Shown here piece by piece: positions 8,452 to 17,500 of a DNA stretch of 64,000 nucleotides (positions within the stretch are counted from its first letter, which is position 1; each line of letters begins with the position of its first letter). Location: contig CAXXFU010000002.1 of the NCBI GenBank assembly GCA_963675235.2, positions 620,001 through 684,000 of the forward strand, in the 5' to 3' direction. The notes beneath the pieces were generated by a model that saw only the letters and a program-made list of their open reading frames with translations, searched no databases and was not told the origin of the DNA. The stretch comes from JAHJQZ01 sp963675235 (GTDB lineage Bacteria > Pseudomonadota > Alphaproteobacteria > Rhizobiales > Devosiaceae). Position numbers and translations under genes: made by a program.

Positions 8452-8544
8452 GCGTATCTGCTTGCGGGCGGGGCGATCGCGATTTCCACCGCTGCTCCGC
8501 CCGAGCCTGCCCAATTGTCACATCGGCGTCATTGGGCACGGCTA

Positions 8545-8626
8545 GACAGTCAGCGACCGGAGTCATTCCGGTTGCTGTTTTCAGCACCAAGAGATTTTCA
8601 GGCCGGGCCCAACGCCCGGCCTTTTT
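8545..8626 (+). ncRNA. candidate small RNA or structured 3' UTR with intrinsic terminator
   Basis: Three hairpins occur in a row in a gap without a gene: ACCGGA-N5-TCCGGT, TGCTG-TTTT-CAGCA, then a terminator stem. This looks like a stand-alone short transcript, or the 3' untranslated region of the phytase-family gene ending 94 bases earlier. I see no promoter that clearly fits and no match to a known alphaproteobacterial sRNA family. The rest of 8452-8821 holds nothing else recognisable. Confidence 0.35.
8601..8626 (+). terminator. Rho-independent terminator
   Basis: GCCGGGC and GCCCGGC arms around a 5-base loop, followed by CTTTTT. Orientation is plus-strand, so it ends either the phytase-family transcript or the candidate small RNA. 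Confidence 0.75.
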
Positions 8627-8821
8627 CCGTGGCCGAAGGCCGGTCGCCCGGGAGCGGGGTCCGGCAGGGTTGTGCGGCTCGGGGGTGCAAGCTATAGGCA
8701 AGTGCAAACAGGCGCCGAGGCGGCTATGCCGGCTTGACCCGTACAATGGCGATGCCGCAATATCGCCGCGCAATGGGGGTAGTGGCCGTTAACGGCTGCA
8801 AGGACAAAGGCTATTTCCGTG

Positions 8822-9832
8822 ATGTATCTGCGTAGGGCTTTGCTGGTTCTGGCCCTTGTCTTCGCGAGCCTGCCGGCCTCTGCGCAAACACTGGATGCGG
8901 TCCGCCAGCGCGGACACCTGATCTGTGGCGCCACCGACCCGATGCCCGGCTTTGCCCAGAAAACCGAAGCCGGCCTGTGGTCGGGATTCGATATCGATTT
9001 TTGCCGCGCCGTTGCTGCTGCCGTTCTGGGTGATCCCGATCTTGTCGAGTTCCGCTCCTTTTCCGGCTCGGCGCGATTCGCCGCGCTGCAGGCCGGCTCG
9101 GTCGATATCCTGGCCCGCAATGCCGCCTGGACCCTCAAGCGCGACAGCGCCTATGGCGCCAGGTTCGTCGACGTGTCGTTCTTTGACGGACTGAGCTTCA
9201 TGGCGCCGGACAGCATCGATGCGGTGTCGGCGTTCGAGCTCGACAATGTCAGCGTCTGCGTCCGGGACGATCCGGACGAGCGCACGGCGCTGGAGAAGTT
9301 CTTCGCCGAGACCGGGGCCAATTATGCGGAGTTGCGCTATGAGGAGCGCGCCGATCTTGCCGATGCCTACAGGCAGGGGCGTTGCGACGTCATGCTGGCG
9401 CCGGCGAGCTGGCTATATGCCTACAAGCGTCTTGCCACCGACGACGGCCATGGCCGCATCCTGCCCGAGCGGCTGAGCAAGCTGGCGTTCGGACCGGTTG
9501 TGCGTGCGGGCGACGACCGCTGGTTCAAGATCGTCCGCTGGACCCTGTTCGCCCTGATCGAGGCCGAGGAACTGGGCGTGACCTCGCTCAACCTCGAACC
9601 GATGCAATCGACCCGCAATCCCGATATCAGGCGTTTCCTCGGGCTCGACGGCGATTTCGGTTCGGCGCTCGGCCTCGACAGGGACTGGATGCAGACCGTC
9701 GTGCACGCTGTCGGCAATTATGGCGAAATTTACGCCCGCAATTTCGGTGCCCAGACCGGCGCCGCCCTGCCGCGCGGCACCAATGCCCTGTGGCTGAAGG
9801 GCGGCCTGCTGTACGCGCCGCCGATCCGCTAG
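8822..9832 (+). CDS. amino acid ABC transporter substrate-binding protein (AapJ-like), orphan
   Basis: A 336-residue periplasmic binding protein of the polar amino-acid family 3. A signal peptide (LLVLALVFASLPASA) precedes the mature start QTLDAVRQRGHLICGATDPMPGF. GFDIDFCRAVAAAVLGD and the SVDILARNAAWTLKRD segment are typical of AapJ-type general L-amino-acid binding proteins. No permease or ATPase gene lies nearby, so it either serves a transporter elsewhere or senses. A GTG at 8819 immediately precedes the ATG at 8822; the choice changes one residue. Confidence 0.88.
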   Translation: MYLRRALLVLALVFASLPASAQTLDAVRQRGHLICGATDPMPGFAQKTEAGLWSGFDIDFCRAVAAAVLGDPDLVEFRSFSGSARFAALQAGSVDILARNAAWTLKRDSAYGARFVDVSFFDGLSFMAPDSIDAVSAFELDNVSVCVRDDPDERTALEKFFAETGANYAELRYEERADLADAYRQGRCDVMLAPASWLYAYKRLATDDGHGRILPERLSKLAFGPVVRAGDDRWFKIVRWTLFALIEAEELGVTSLNLEPMQSTRNPDIRRFLGLDGDFGSALGLDRDWMQTVVHAVGNYGEIYARNFGAQTGAALPRGTNALWLKGGLLYAPPIR

Positions 9833-9857
9833 GGCAATCTGCCAGCGATCACTGGTT

Positions 9858-10703
9858 CTAGGCGTCGGTGGTGACGATCGGAAGGTCGTCGCGGCCGCCC
9901 CATTCGGTCCAGGAGCCGTCATAGACCGTGGCAGGGGTGTGACCCAGAGCCGCCATGGCGAGCGAAACGATCGGTGCGGTGATGCCCGAGCCGCAGGAGG
10001 TGATGACCTTCTTTGACGGGTCGATGCCGGCCGCAGCGAACAGGGCTGCCAGTTCCGCCGGCGGGCGCAGCCGTCCGTTGTCGATGAGATCGGGGAAGGG
10101 CAGGTTCTTCGCGCCCGGCATATGGCCGCCGATCAGGCCGGGACGCGGCTCGGGTTCGGTGCCGAAAAAGCGTCCGGTCGAACGCACGTCGACGACCTGG
10201 ATGGTCGGATCGTCGAGCGCTGCCAGCACGCGGGCGACATCGGCGACGCCGTCGGGATCGAACGTCGCGGTGAAGACCGCCGGCGGCGGTTCCATCTCGC
10301 CCGAGGCGACAGGCCTTTCCTCGGCGATCCATTTGGGAAGGCCGCCATCGAGCACGAAGACCTTGTTTGCCCCCATGATGAGGAAGTTCCACCAGACGCG
10401 CGCCGCCGACATCAGCCCCATGCCGTCATAAACGACGATGGTGTCCGTTTCGGCGATGCCGAGCCGGCCGGCGGCGGCAGCGAAATCCTGCGGAGAGGCG
10501 AGCATGTGCGGCAGCGGATTCGAGCGATCGGAAATCTCGTCGGGATTGAAGCGCACGGCGCCGTGGATATGGGTGGCGCGGTATTCGGCGTCCGGGTCGC
10601 GGCCGGTCGCGGGCATGTACCACGAGCCATCGAGGATGCGGACGTCCTGGTCGAACATGTGCTCGGCGAGCCAGTCGGTCGAAACGAGTGGGGAGGCAGT
10701 CAT
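9858..10703 (-). CDS. sseA: 3-mercaptopyruvate sulfurtransferase
   Basis: A 281-residue tandem-rhodanese enzyme that moves sulfur from 3-mercaptopyruvate to thiol acceptors or cyanide. The N-terminal inactive rhodanese domain includes DGSWYMPATGRD and HIHGAVRFNPDEISD. The C-terminal domain has VVDVRSTGRF and the active-site loop CGSGIT (Cys near residue 237), the form typical of mercaptopyruvate rather than thiosulfate sulfurtransferases. The ATG at 10703 lies 7 bases after the alaX stop, and the gene is third in cysK-alaX-sseA. The context suggests cysteine handling. Confidence 0.92.
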   Translation of the reverse strand: MTASPLVSTDWLAEHMFDQDVRILDGSWYMPATGRDPDAEYRATHIHGAVRFNPDEISDRSNPLPHMLASPQDFAAAAGRLGIAETDTIVVYDGMGLMSAARVWWNFLIMGANKVFVLDGGLPKWIAEERPVASGEMEPPPAVFTATFDPDGVADVARVLAALDDPTIQVVDVRSTGRFFGTEPEPRPGLIGGHMPGAKNLPFPDLIDNGRLRPPAELAALFAAAGIDPSKKVITSCGSGITAPIVSLAMAALGHTPATVYDGSWTEWGGRDDLPIVTTDA

Positions 10704-10710
10704 AAATGGG

Positions 10711-11448
10711 TCACTCCGCGAAAAACAGGCTGATACGGCGGTTCTGGCGGCCCTTCTTCTCGATCTTGCCGATACGCAGGGCACCGATCTCGCCGGTCGT
10801 GTGCACATGGGTGCCGCCGCAGGGCTGGACGTCAATCGGGTCAATCGCCGCGCCGATACGGACCAGACGGACACGGCCTTCGCCGCGCGGCGGCGCGACG
10901 TTGAGCGACTTGATCAGCCCGGGATTGGCGTCGAGCTCTTCCTCGCTGACCCATTCGGCGAAAACGGGATGGTCGTCGGCGACCAGATCATTGAGAGCCT
11001 GTTCGAGCGCCGGCACATCCTCGGGCGGCTCGGCCATGTCGAAATCGATGCGGCCCTTGTCCGTGCCGACCTGCGCGCCGGTGATCGGGTAGGGAAACAC
11101 CACGGTCGCCAGGTGCAGCGCCGTGTGCATGCGCATCAGCCTGTGCCGACGCTCCCAGTCGATCCGCAGTGAAACCTCGTCCCCGACGGCCGGCGGCTCG
11201 CTATCGGGCGCCAGCACATGCAGCACGCGGGTCTTGTCGCCATCCGGGTGGAGGGCGGTGACAATGCCGATTTCGCGCCCGTCCGAGGTAGTGATTGTGC
11301 CTGAATCGCCCGGTTGTCCGCCCGAGTTTGCATAAAAGACGGTGCGGTCGAGTTCGATGCCGCCTTGTGAACCGTGGGCGGTGACGCGCGCCACCGCCTC
11401 GCCCAGATAACCGTCATCGCGGAAAAGCAGTTCGGTCGGCTCAGGCAT
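10711..11448 (-). CDS. alaX: alanyl-tRNA editing protein AlaX
   Basis: A 245-residue free-standing editing domain related to the AlaRS editing module. It hydrolyses Ser-tRNA(Ala) and similar mischarged tRNAs. Two zinc-binding motifs are visible: MHTALHL (HxxxH) mid-protein and CGGTHVH near the C terminus. The N-terminal GGQPGDSG glycine-rich loop is also typical. The ATG at 11448 sits 8 bases after the cysK stop. Its place between a cysteine synthase and a sulfurtransferase links translation proofreading with serine/cysteine metabolism. Upstream in-frame starts would run into cysK. Confidence 0.93.
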   Translation of the reverse strand: MPEPTELLFRDDGYLGEAVARVTAHGSQGGIELDRTVFYANSGGQPGDSGTITTSDGREIGIVTALHPDGDKTRVLHVLAPDSEPPAVGDEVSLRIDWERRHRLMRMHTALHLATVVFPYPITGAQVGTDKGRIDFDMAEPPEDVPALEQALNDLVADDHPVFAEWVSEEELDANPGLIKSLNVAPPRGEGRVRLVRIGAAIDPIDVQPCGGTHVHTTGEIGALRIGKIEKKGRQNRRISLFFAE

Positions 11449-11456
11449 GGTCTGGT

Positions 11457-12497
11457 CTATTCCATAACGGACTGGATATCGAAGCCGGCAGCCGTTTCGA
11501 GCCAGGAGGGCACCGGAAGGTTCTTGCCGCGCAGAAACTCGGGATTGAACAGCTTGGACTGATAGCGATGGCCATAGTCGCACAGCACGGTGACGATGGT
11601 CTTGCCCGGCCCGAGTTCGCGCGCCATACGCACGGCGCCTGCAATGTTGATCGCCGAAGACCCGCCAAGGCACAGGCCCTCGTGCTCGATCAGGTCGTAG
11701 ACATAGGGGAAGGCCTCGGCATCGGGGATGCGATAGGCATGGTCGACGACAATGCCGTCGAGATTGCCGGTGATGCGGCCCTGGCCGATGCCTTCGGTGA
11801 TCGAGTTGCCTTCCGATTTCAGTTCGCCATCGGTGTGCCAGGCATAAAGCGCCGCGCCTTCCGGATCGGCGAGGCCGATGCGGATGTGGGAGTTGGCTTC
11901 CTTGAGCGCAAGCGACATGCCGCCGAGCGTGCCGCCGGTGCCGACGGCGCAGATGAATCCGTCGAGCGCGCCGTCGGTCTGGCGCAGGATCTCCTGGGCG
12001 GTGCCCTCGATATGGGCCTGGCGGTTGGCGGTGTTGTCGAACTGGTTGGCCCAGACTGCGCCACCTTCAAGTTCAGTGGAAAGTTTTTCTGCCAATCGTC
12101 CGGAAACCTTAATGTAATTGTTGGGGTTCCTATACGGCAGGGCCGGCACTTCGATCAGCGTGGCGCCGCTCAGGCGCAAGGTGTCCTTCTTCTCCTGGGA
12201 CTGGGTCTCGGGAATGACGATCACCGTTTTGTAGCCGAGGGCGCTGCCGACAACGGTCAGCCCGATGCCGGTATTGCCGGCCGTACCCTCGACGATGGTG
12301 CCGCCGGGCCGGAGCAGGCCGCGCCTTTCGGCATCGCGGATGATGTAGAGCGCCGCCCGGTCCTTGACCGACTGGCCGGGATTGAGGAACTCGGCCTTGC
12401 CCCAGATCTCGCATCCCGTCGCCTCGGAGACGCGATTGAGTCGGATGAGCGGGGTGTTCCCGACCATGGCGGGGACGTCGGCAAAGGCGTCGAGCAT
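11457..12497 (-). CDS. cysK: cysteine synthase A (O-acetylserine sulfhydrylase)
   Basis: A 346-residue PLP enzyme making cysteine from O-acetylserine and sulfide. PGQSVKDRAA contains the PLP lysine (near residue 44). GTAGNTGIGL is the asparagine loop and GTGGTLGGMS the phosphate-binding loop; GGSSAINIAGA is the late serine loop. It is slightly longer than E. coli CysK, as usual for the alphaproteobacterial form. The start at 12497 gives the family N terminus (MLDAFADVPAMVGNTPLIRL). It heads the cysK-alaX-sseA operon; the 214 bases upstream, shared with the end of the ClC gene, carry no obvious regulatory motif. Confidence 0.93.
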   Translation of the reverse strand: MLDAFADVPAMVGNTPLIRLNRVSEATGCEIWGKAEFLNPGQSVKDRAALYIIRDAERRGLLRPGGTIVEGTAGNTGIGLTVVGSALGYKTVIVIPETQSQEKKDTLRLSGATLIEVPALPYRNPNNYIKVSGRLAEKLSTELEGGAVWANQFDNTANRQAHIEGTAQEILRQTDGALDGFICAVGTGGTLGGMSLALKEANSHIRIGLADPEGAALYAWHTDGELKSEGNSITEGIGQGRITGNLDGIVVDHAYRIPDAEAFPYVYDLIEHEGLCLGGSSAINIAGAVRMARELGPGKTIVTVLCDYGHRYQSKLFNPEFLRGKNLPVPSWLETAAGFDIQSVME

Positions 12498-12711
12498 GTC
12501 TGGTTCCTCGGATAACGCATGAATGCGAGTGGCAGGGACCGGGCGCAAACTCAAGGCGGCCACCCGGTGTAACTTGCCAAGCTATTCAGCCGCTCGGCGC
12601 GCCGCAAGGCCGGAACGTGCGCCGGCGAACGGCTTTTTCCGGGCGGTCGCTTCTTGCAGCACACGGTGGCGCGACTGGCGCCCGTGCCAGCATGGCGTTT
12701 CGGCTGTCGTG

Positions 12712-14352
12712 TCAGAGGTGTTCCTCGCGGCTTTGCTCGACAAGAGCCGCGTTGTAGGCGCACAGCGCATCGACGCGGCTGAGGTAGCCGAGGATGGCGT
12801 GTTCGCCGCGGTCGACGACGGGAAGGCGGGTCATGCTCGTCCGGTCGAAGGCGGAAAGCGCCGCTTCGAGCGTGTCGGCCGGCCTCAGGAAGGGGGCGTC
12901 ACTGTCGGCGTCAAGAACCTGTTCGGGATCGTCGAGCGAGACCGGCATCATGATGTCGCGCACCCGTGTCCTGTGGGCCAGAAGCGTGTGTGGACCTTCC
13001 TCCAGCCTGATGCCGCGCGTGAACAGCTGCCAGTAGAAGAACGAACGGCCCATGACGATCTGCGTCAGCCCGGTGGCGATCGACACGGTCAGCAGCAGCG
13101 CGATCGAAAAGGCAAAGCCGCCGGTCAGCTCGAAAATCATCACCGCTGTCGAGATTGGCGCGCCGAGCACGGCGCTGGCCACCGCACCCATGCCGATGAT
13201 GGCGTAAAGGCCGTCCGAAGAGGCCAGTTCGGGAAAGACCGAAGCGGCGATCAGCCCGAAGGCGCCGCCGGTCATGGCGCCGAGATAAAGCGATGGCGAA
13301 AACACCCCGCCGCCCATGCGCGCCCCGAGCGTGATCGCGGTCGCTGCCGTCTTGGCGACGATGAGGCCGATCATCAGCACCAGGTCGAGGCGGTTGCCGA
13401 GGGCGGCATCGGTCGCGGCATAGCCGACCCCGAGCACCTGCGGATACAAAAGGGCGATCAGCCCGACCAGGGTGCCGCCGAAGACGGGCAGGAGCCAGGG
13501 CGGCACCCGAAGGCGCCGCGCCGACCAGTCGGCTCCGATCAGGGACGACTGGAAGACGATGGCGACAAGGGCGCAGACGACGCCGAGAAGGGCAAAGGCC
13601 GGGATCTCCCAATAGGAGGTGATGTGGAAGTCCGGAACGATGAAGGCCGGCGCTTCGCCGAACCAGCCGCGTGAGATCACCGAGGCGATGACCGCCGAGA
13701 TGACGAGCGGCACGAAGGCGCTCATGGCAAAATGCCCCAGAATCACCTCGTGGGCGAACAGAACCCCGGCAATGGGCGCATTGAACGAGGCAGCGATGGC
13801 CGCGGCGACGCCACAGCCGAGCATCGAGCGGCGCGCCGACAGGGGCATGGCGAAAAAGCGGAACAGGGCCCGCGACACGGCGGCGGCGAGATAGACCACC
13901 GGTCCTTCGCGGCCGGCGCTGCCGCCAGAACCCAGGGTGACGACCGAGATCAGCGTGCCGGTCAGGGCCTCACGCAGGTGCAGCCGCGGCGTCGGCATGG
14001 CCCGCGCCTCGATGACGTCGGCGACGCCGCCGGCGCGCCCGGACTTGTGAAGGAATCTCAGAATCAGGGCGACGACGATGCCGCCGCCAATCGGGGCCAG
14101 GGCAGGTACGAACCAGGGCAGGGCGGCGATGGCTTCGAGATTGCGCTCGGACGCCGTGCCGGCCCAGATCCACTGGATCAGGCCGATGGACATGCGGAAG
14201 GCGATGGCGACGACGGCGCCGGCGATGCCGGCAAGAACGGCGAGGGCCCAGACCTTGGGCAGCTGCAGCATGAGGAAATTGCGCACATGCGGCCTGATCC
14301 AGCGGCGAACCACGTAGTAGATCTGGCGAAGAAGGTCGGACAGCGGAGACAT
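12712..14352 (-). CDS. ClC family chloride channel/antiporter with C-terminal CBS region
   Basis: A 546-residue ClC protein. After a short basic N terminus come about ten or more hydrophobic segments. GSGGSAGREGPVV (near residue 143) is the selectivity/gating motif with the gating Glu, GARMGGGVFSPSLYLGA is the second filter motif and GAPISTAVMIFELTG the third. The last 110 residues (VRDIMMPVSL ... TSMTRLPVVD...LGYLSRVDAL) form CBS-type repeats that often bind nucleotides. It is probably an inner-membrane chloride/proton exchanger or channel of the ClcB type. It is transcribed divergently from the asmA-like gene, with 209 bases between the starts. Confidence 0.92.
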   Translation of the reverse strand: MSPLSDLLRQIYYVVRRWIRPHVRNFLMLQLPKVWALAVLAGIAGAVVAIAFRMSIGLIQWIWAGTASERNLEAIAALPWFVPALAPIGGGIVVALILRFLHKSGRAGGVADVIEARAMPTPRLHLREALTGTLISVVTLGSGGSAGREGPVVYLAAAVSRALFRFFAMPLSARRSMLGCGVAAAIAASFNAPIAGVLFAHEVILGHFAMSAFVPLVISAVIASVISRGWFGEAPAFIVPDFHITSYWEIPAFALLGVVCALVAIVFQSSLIGADWSARRLRVPPWLLPVFGGTLVGLIALLYPQVLGVGYAATDAALGNRLDLVLMIGLIVAKTAATAITLGARMGGGVFSPSLYLGAMTGGAFGLIAASVFPELASSDGLYAIIGMGAVASAVLGAPISTAVMIFELTGGFAFSIALLLTVSIATGLTQIVMGRSFFYWQLFTRGIRLEEGPHTLLAHRTRVRDIMMPVSLDDPEQVLDADSDAPFLRPADTLEAALSAFDRTSMTRLPVVDRGEHAILGYLSRVDALCAYNAALVEQSREEHL

Positions 14353-14561
14353 GGATCGAAACGGCTCGCGAAATCGGGGCGGTTCAACACAAGCGAATGG
14401 CCACGCAGCGTCTCAAACCTGGCCAAGGAATGCACCCTTGCCCGCCCCGGCACAAGATTTGGTCGAAAATCCCTCGCATAAACGGGATTTGCCATGCCGA
14501 TGGCGGGTGACGTAGCTCTACGAACTGCCTAAAGTCCGGCTGACAAAAGGGTTAATCGACT

Positions 14562-17500
14562 GTGCTCAACCGGCTCTACATCGTCCTTGGCAGCCTGCTG
14601 ATTCTCCTGATCGCCTTCGGATTCATCGCGCCCTACTTCATCGACTGGTCGGACCGTCGCCCCCAGATCGAAGCTCTCGCAAGCGAGGCGCTCGGTACAC
14701 CGGTGACGATCTCGGGGCAAATCGACATTCACTTCCTGCCGGCGCCGCGCGTGACCATCGACGGCATCAGCGTCGGGCCGCAGGGCTCACCGGTCGCCAC
14801 CATCCGCCACGCCGAGGCCGATTTCTCGCTGACCGATTTCCTGCGCGACCGGTTCACGGTGACCCGGCTCGGCGTCACCGGAATTGCGCTCAGCCTCTCG
14901 GTCGACGAAGACGGCAAACTGTTTCTGCCGGTCAACCTGCCCGAATCGGTCAATGCCTCCAATGTCTCGGTAGCCAATGCCGAGTTCACCGACAGCGAGG
15001 TGACGTTGTCAGATGCGCGCAGCGGCAATGCCTGGCGCATGGACGGGCTCGAGGGCAAGCTGTCGCTGTCGGCCCTGCGCGGGCCGTTCGGGGTCAACGC
15101 CACCGGCAACCACGACGGCCGCGCCTATCAGGTGCGCATCAACACCTCGCAGATGAGTGCCGACAGCGGCGTGCAGGTGGCACTGTTCCTGAGGGCGCTC
15201 GACGACAGTTTTTCGCTCAATACCGACGGGCTGCTGAAGACGGGGGAGTCTCCGGGCTACACAGGCAAGCTGTCCTACAAGCAGCCGCCGCCGGGCGATG
15301 AGGATACGGTCAGGGGCAATCTCGTGCTGGATGCCCAGGTCGATGCCAATCTCACGCGGGCGCGGATGACCAATTACGTGCTGGTGCCCGACGAAAACCG
15401 CGCCGGCACCCGGCTGACCGGGGCGGCCGAGCTGACGATCGGTGCCGATACGCGTTTCAACGCGACGATCTCGGGAGGCGTCGTCGGACTGGCGCCGCGT
15501 GACGCCCGCAAGACCTCCGAGAGCGACCCTTACGAGCTGATGCGGCTGCTTTCGGAGCTGCCGCCGGCACCGGTGCCGCCGCTGCCCGGGGAAATTCACG
15601 TCGACATCGCCGAGCTCGATCTCAGGGCCCTGGCCTTGCGCAATGTGCGGCTCGATGCCCGCACCGACGGCGCCGACTGGCGCATCGACACGCTGCGCGG
15701 GAACCTCAGTGGGGATACCACGCTCACGCTCGATGGAACTCTCGGACAAGAGAACGGCAGGCCTGCCGCCGAGGGGCGGCTGCGGATCGACACTTCGCGC
15801 CTCGATGCGTTGGTGCAGCTGTGGCGGACACCGGACGAGAGGACGCCTTTGTTCGGTGTCGCAGCCAATCTCGATACCGGTTTTGCGCTGGCCAATGGCG
15901 CGGTCAGCCTGATCGATGGCAAGGGCAGGCTCGACGGCGCCGGTTTCACCTTCTCCGGGCAAGTGCCGGCTCCGGGCGGCACGCTCGACGTCATCGCCGC
16001 GCTCGGTGAATTCGACGGGTTGCAAAGCCGCGAACTGATGGCGAGCCTGCCCGATATCGCCGGAGATCCGCGCTTTGTCGCCAGTTTCGCCGGCGCCAGC
16101 TTCGATCTCAGCGCCGAAAGTCTCGATGTCTTCGGACTTTCCGGTTCCAGGCTGGCGGTGCGCGGGGCGTGGACGCCGCAGGGGTTGAGCTTCAACCAGC
16201 TGGCTGCCGGCGAATGGGGCGGGGCCAGCTTCACGCTTTCGGGTGCGTTCGAGGCCGGAAAACGACCGATCCTGACCGGCGGTGGCCGGCTGATCCTCGA
16301 TGCGGACGCTGGGCAGGGCGCGTTGCCGATCATATATTCCAGCCTCGGCGTCGCTCCGGAAATCCAGGCCGTTTTCGACCGCAACCTGCCGGCCAGTCTC
16401 GATCTCGACCTCAAGGCGCCAGACGATTCAGGCGCTCAGGAGCTGACCGCGTCCGGCCGGGCCGGTGTGGCCGACATGACGTTCGGCGCCAAGGTCAGCC
16501 AGGGCATTCTCAACTACGAGCGCGGGCCGATCGGCGTCAGGGTGATGCTGAACGCGGACTCGCCGGCCGGGCTTGCTGCCGCGCTCGGGTTCGATGTCGG
16601 CCTCGATACGACCGGCGGCGCCTCGGCAACGCTGGTGGCCGAAGGCAGTCCGGTCAATTCGCTCGACACCCAGGTTCTGTTCGACAGTCCCGGCAACCGG
16701 CTGAGATACACCGGATCGATGATCCTCAATGATCTCAAGGCGGTGCAGGGGCGTGGCAAGCTCGATTTCGATCTGAGCGAACCGACTGCCTGGTCGGATG
16801 GTCTCGGCGTCCAGGGCCTGTACCTGCCGCCGCTCGCGGGCGTTTCGGAGATCGCCTTCACCGGCTCGAAGGCGATCACCTTGTCCTCGCTCAACGCCGA
16901 TGCCGGCGGCACGTCGGTCAGCGGTGACCTGGTGCGCTCGCTCGAAGCGGGCACGCCGCTCTATTCCGGCACGCTCAAGCTTGGCAGCGTCGACATCGGC
17001 GGTTTCCCGGCATTGTTCCTCGGTGGCGCGTCGCTGCTCGACCTGGAAGGCGGTGCCTGGCCCGACGGGCCGTTCGCCGAGCCCGATGGCGCCCGTTCGA
17101 CACGTGGCCGCATCTCCGTGTCGGCCGATTCCGTCACCTCGAACGGCCGCACATTGGCCGGACAGACCGATTTCGACGTGATGTGGGACGACCGCAACGG
17201 GCGGCTGCGCGGCCTCGATTCCGAGATCGGCGGCGGCAGGCTGTGGCTCGACCTGTCGGTGTGCTGCTCGGGGACGCCGGGACCGCGCCAGGTTGCGGGT
17301 CGGCTCGGGCTCGAGTCCATTGCCATCGACGCCTTCCTGCCCGAAGCGCCTTCCAAGGCGATCGATGCCCGGCTGACCGGCTCCATGCAGGTCGAAGGCA
17401 CCGGCGAGACCATCGCCGCCATCATCGCTTCGGCGACCGGGCAGGGAAGTTTTTCGGCCAGGGACATCTCGATCGCCGGCTTCGATCCGGGTGCCTTCGA

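Noticed and set aside
6151..8514. Minus-strand open frame of about 787 codons
   Set aside because: Antisense to the signal-peptide-bearing phytase-family gene; it has no recognisable domain.
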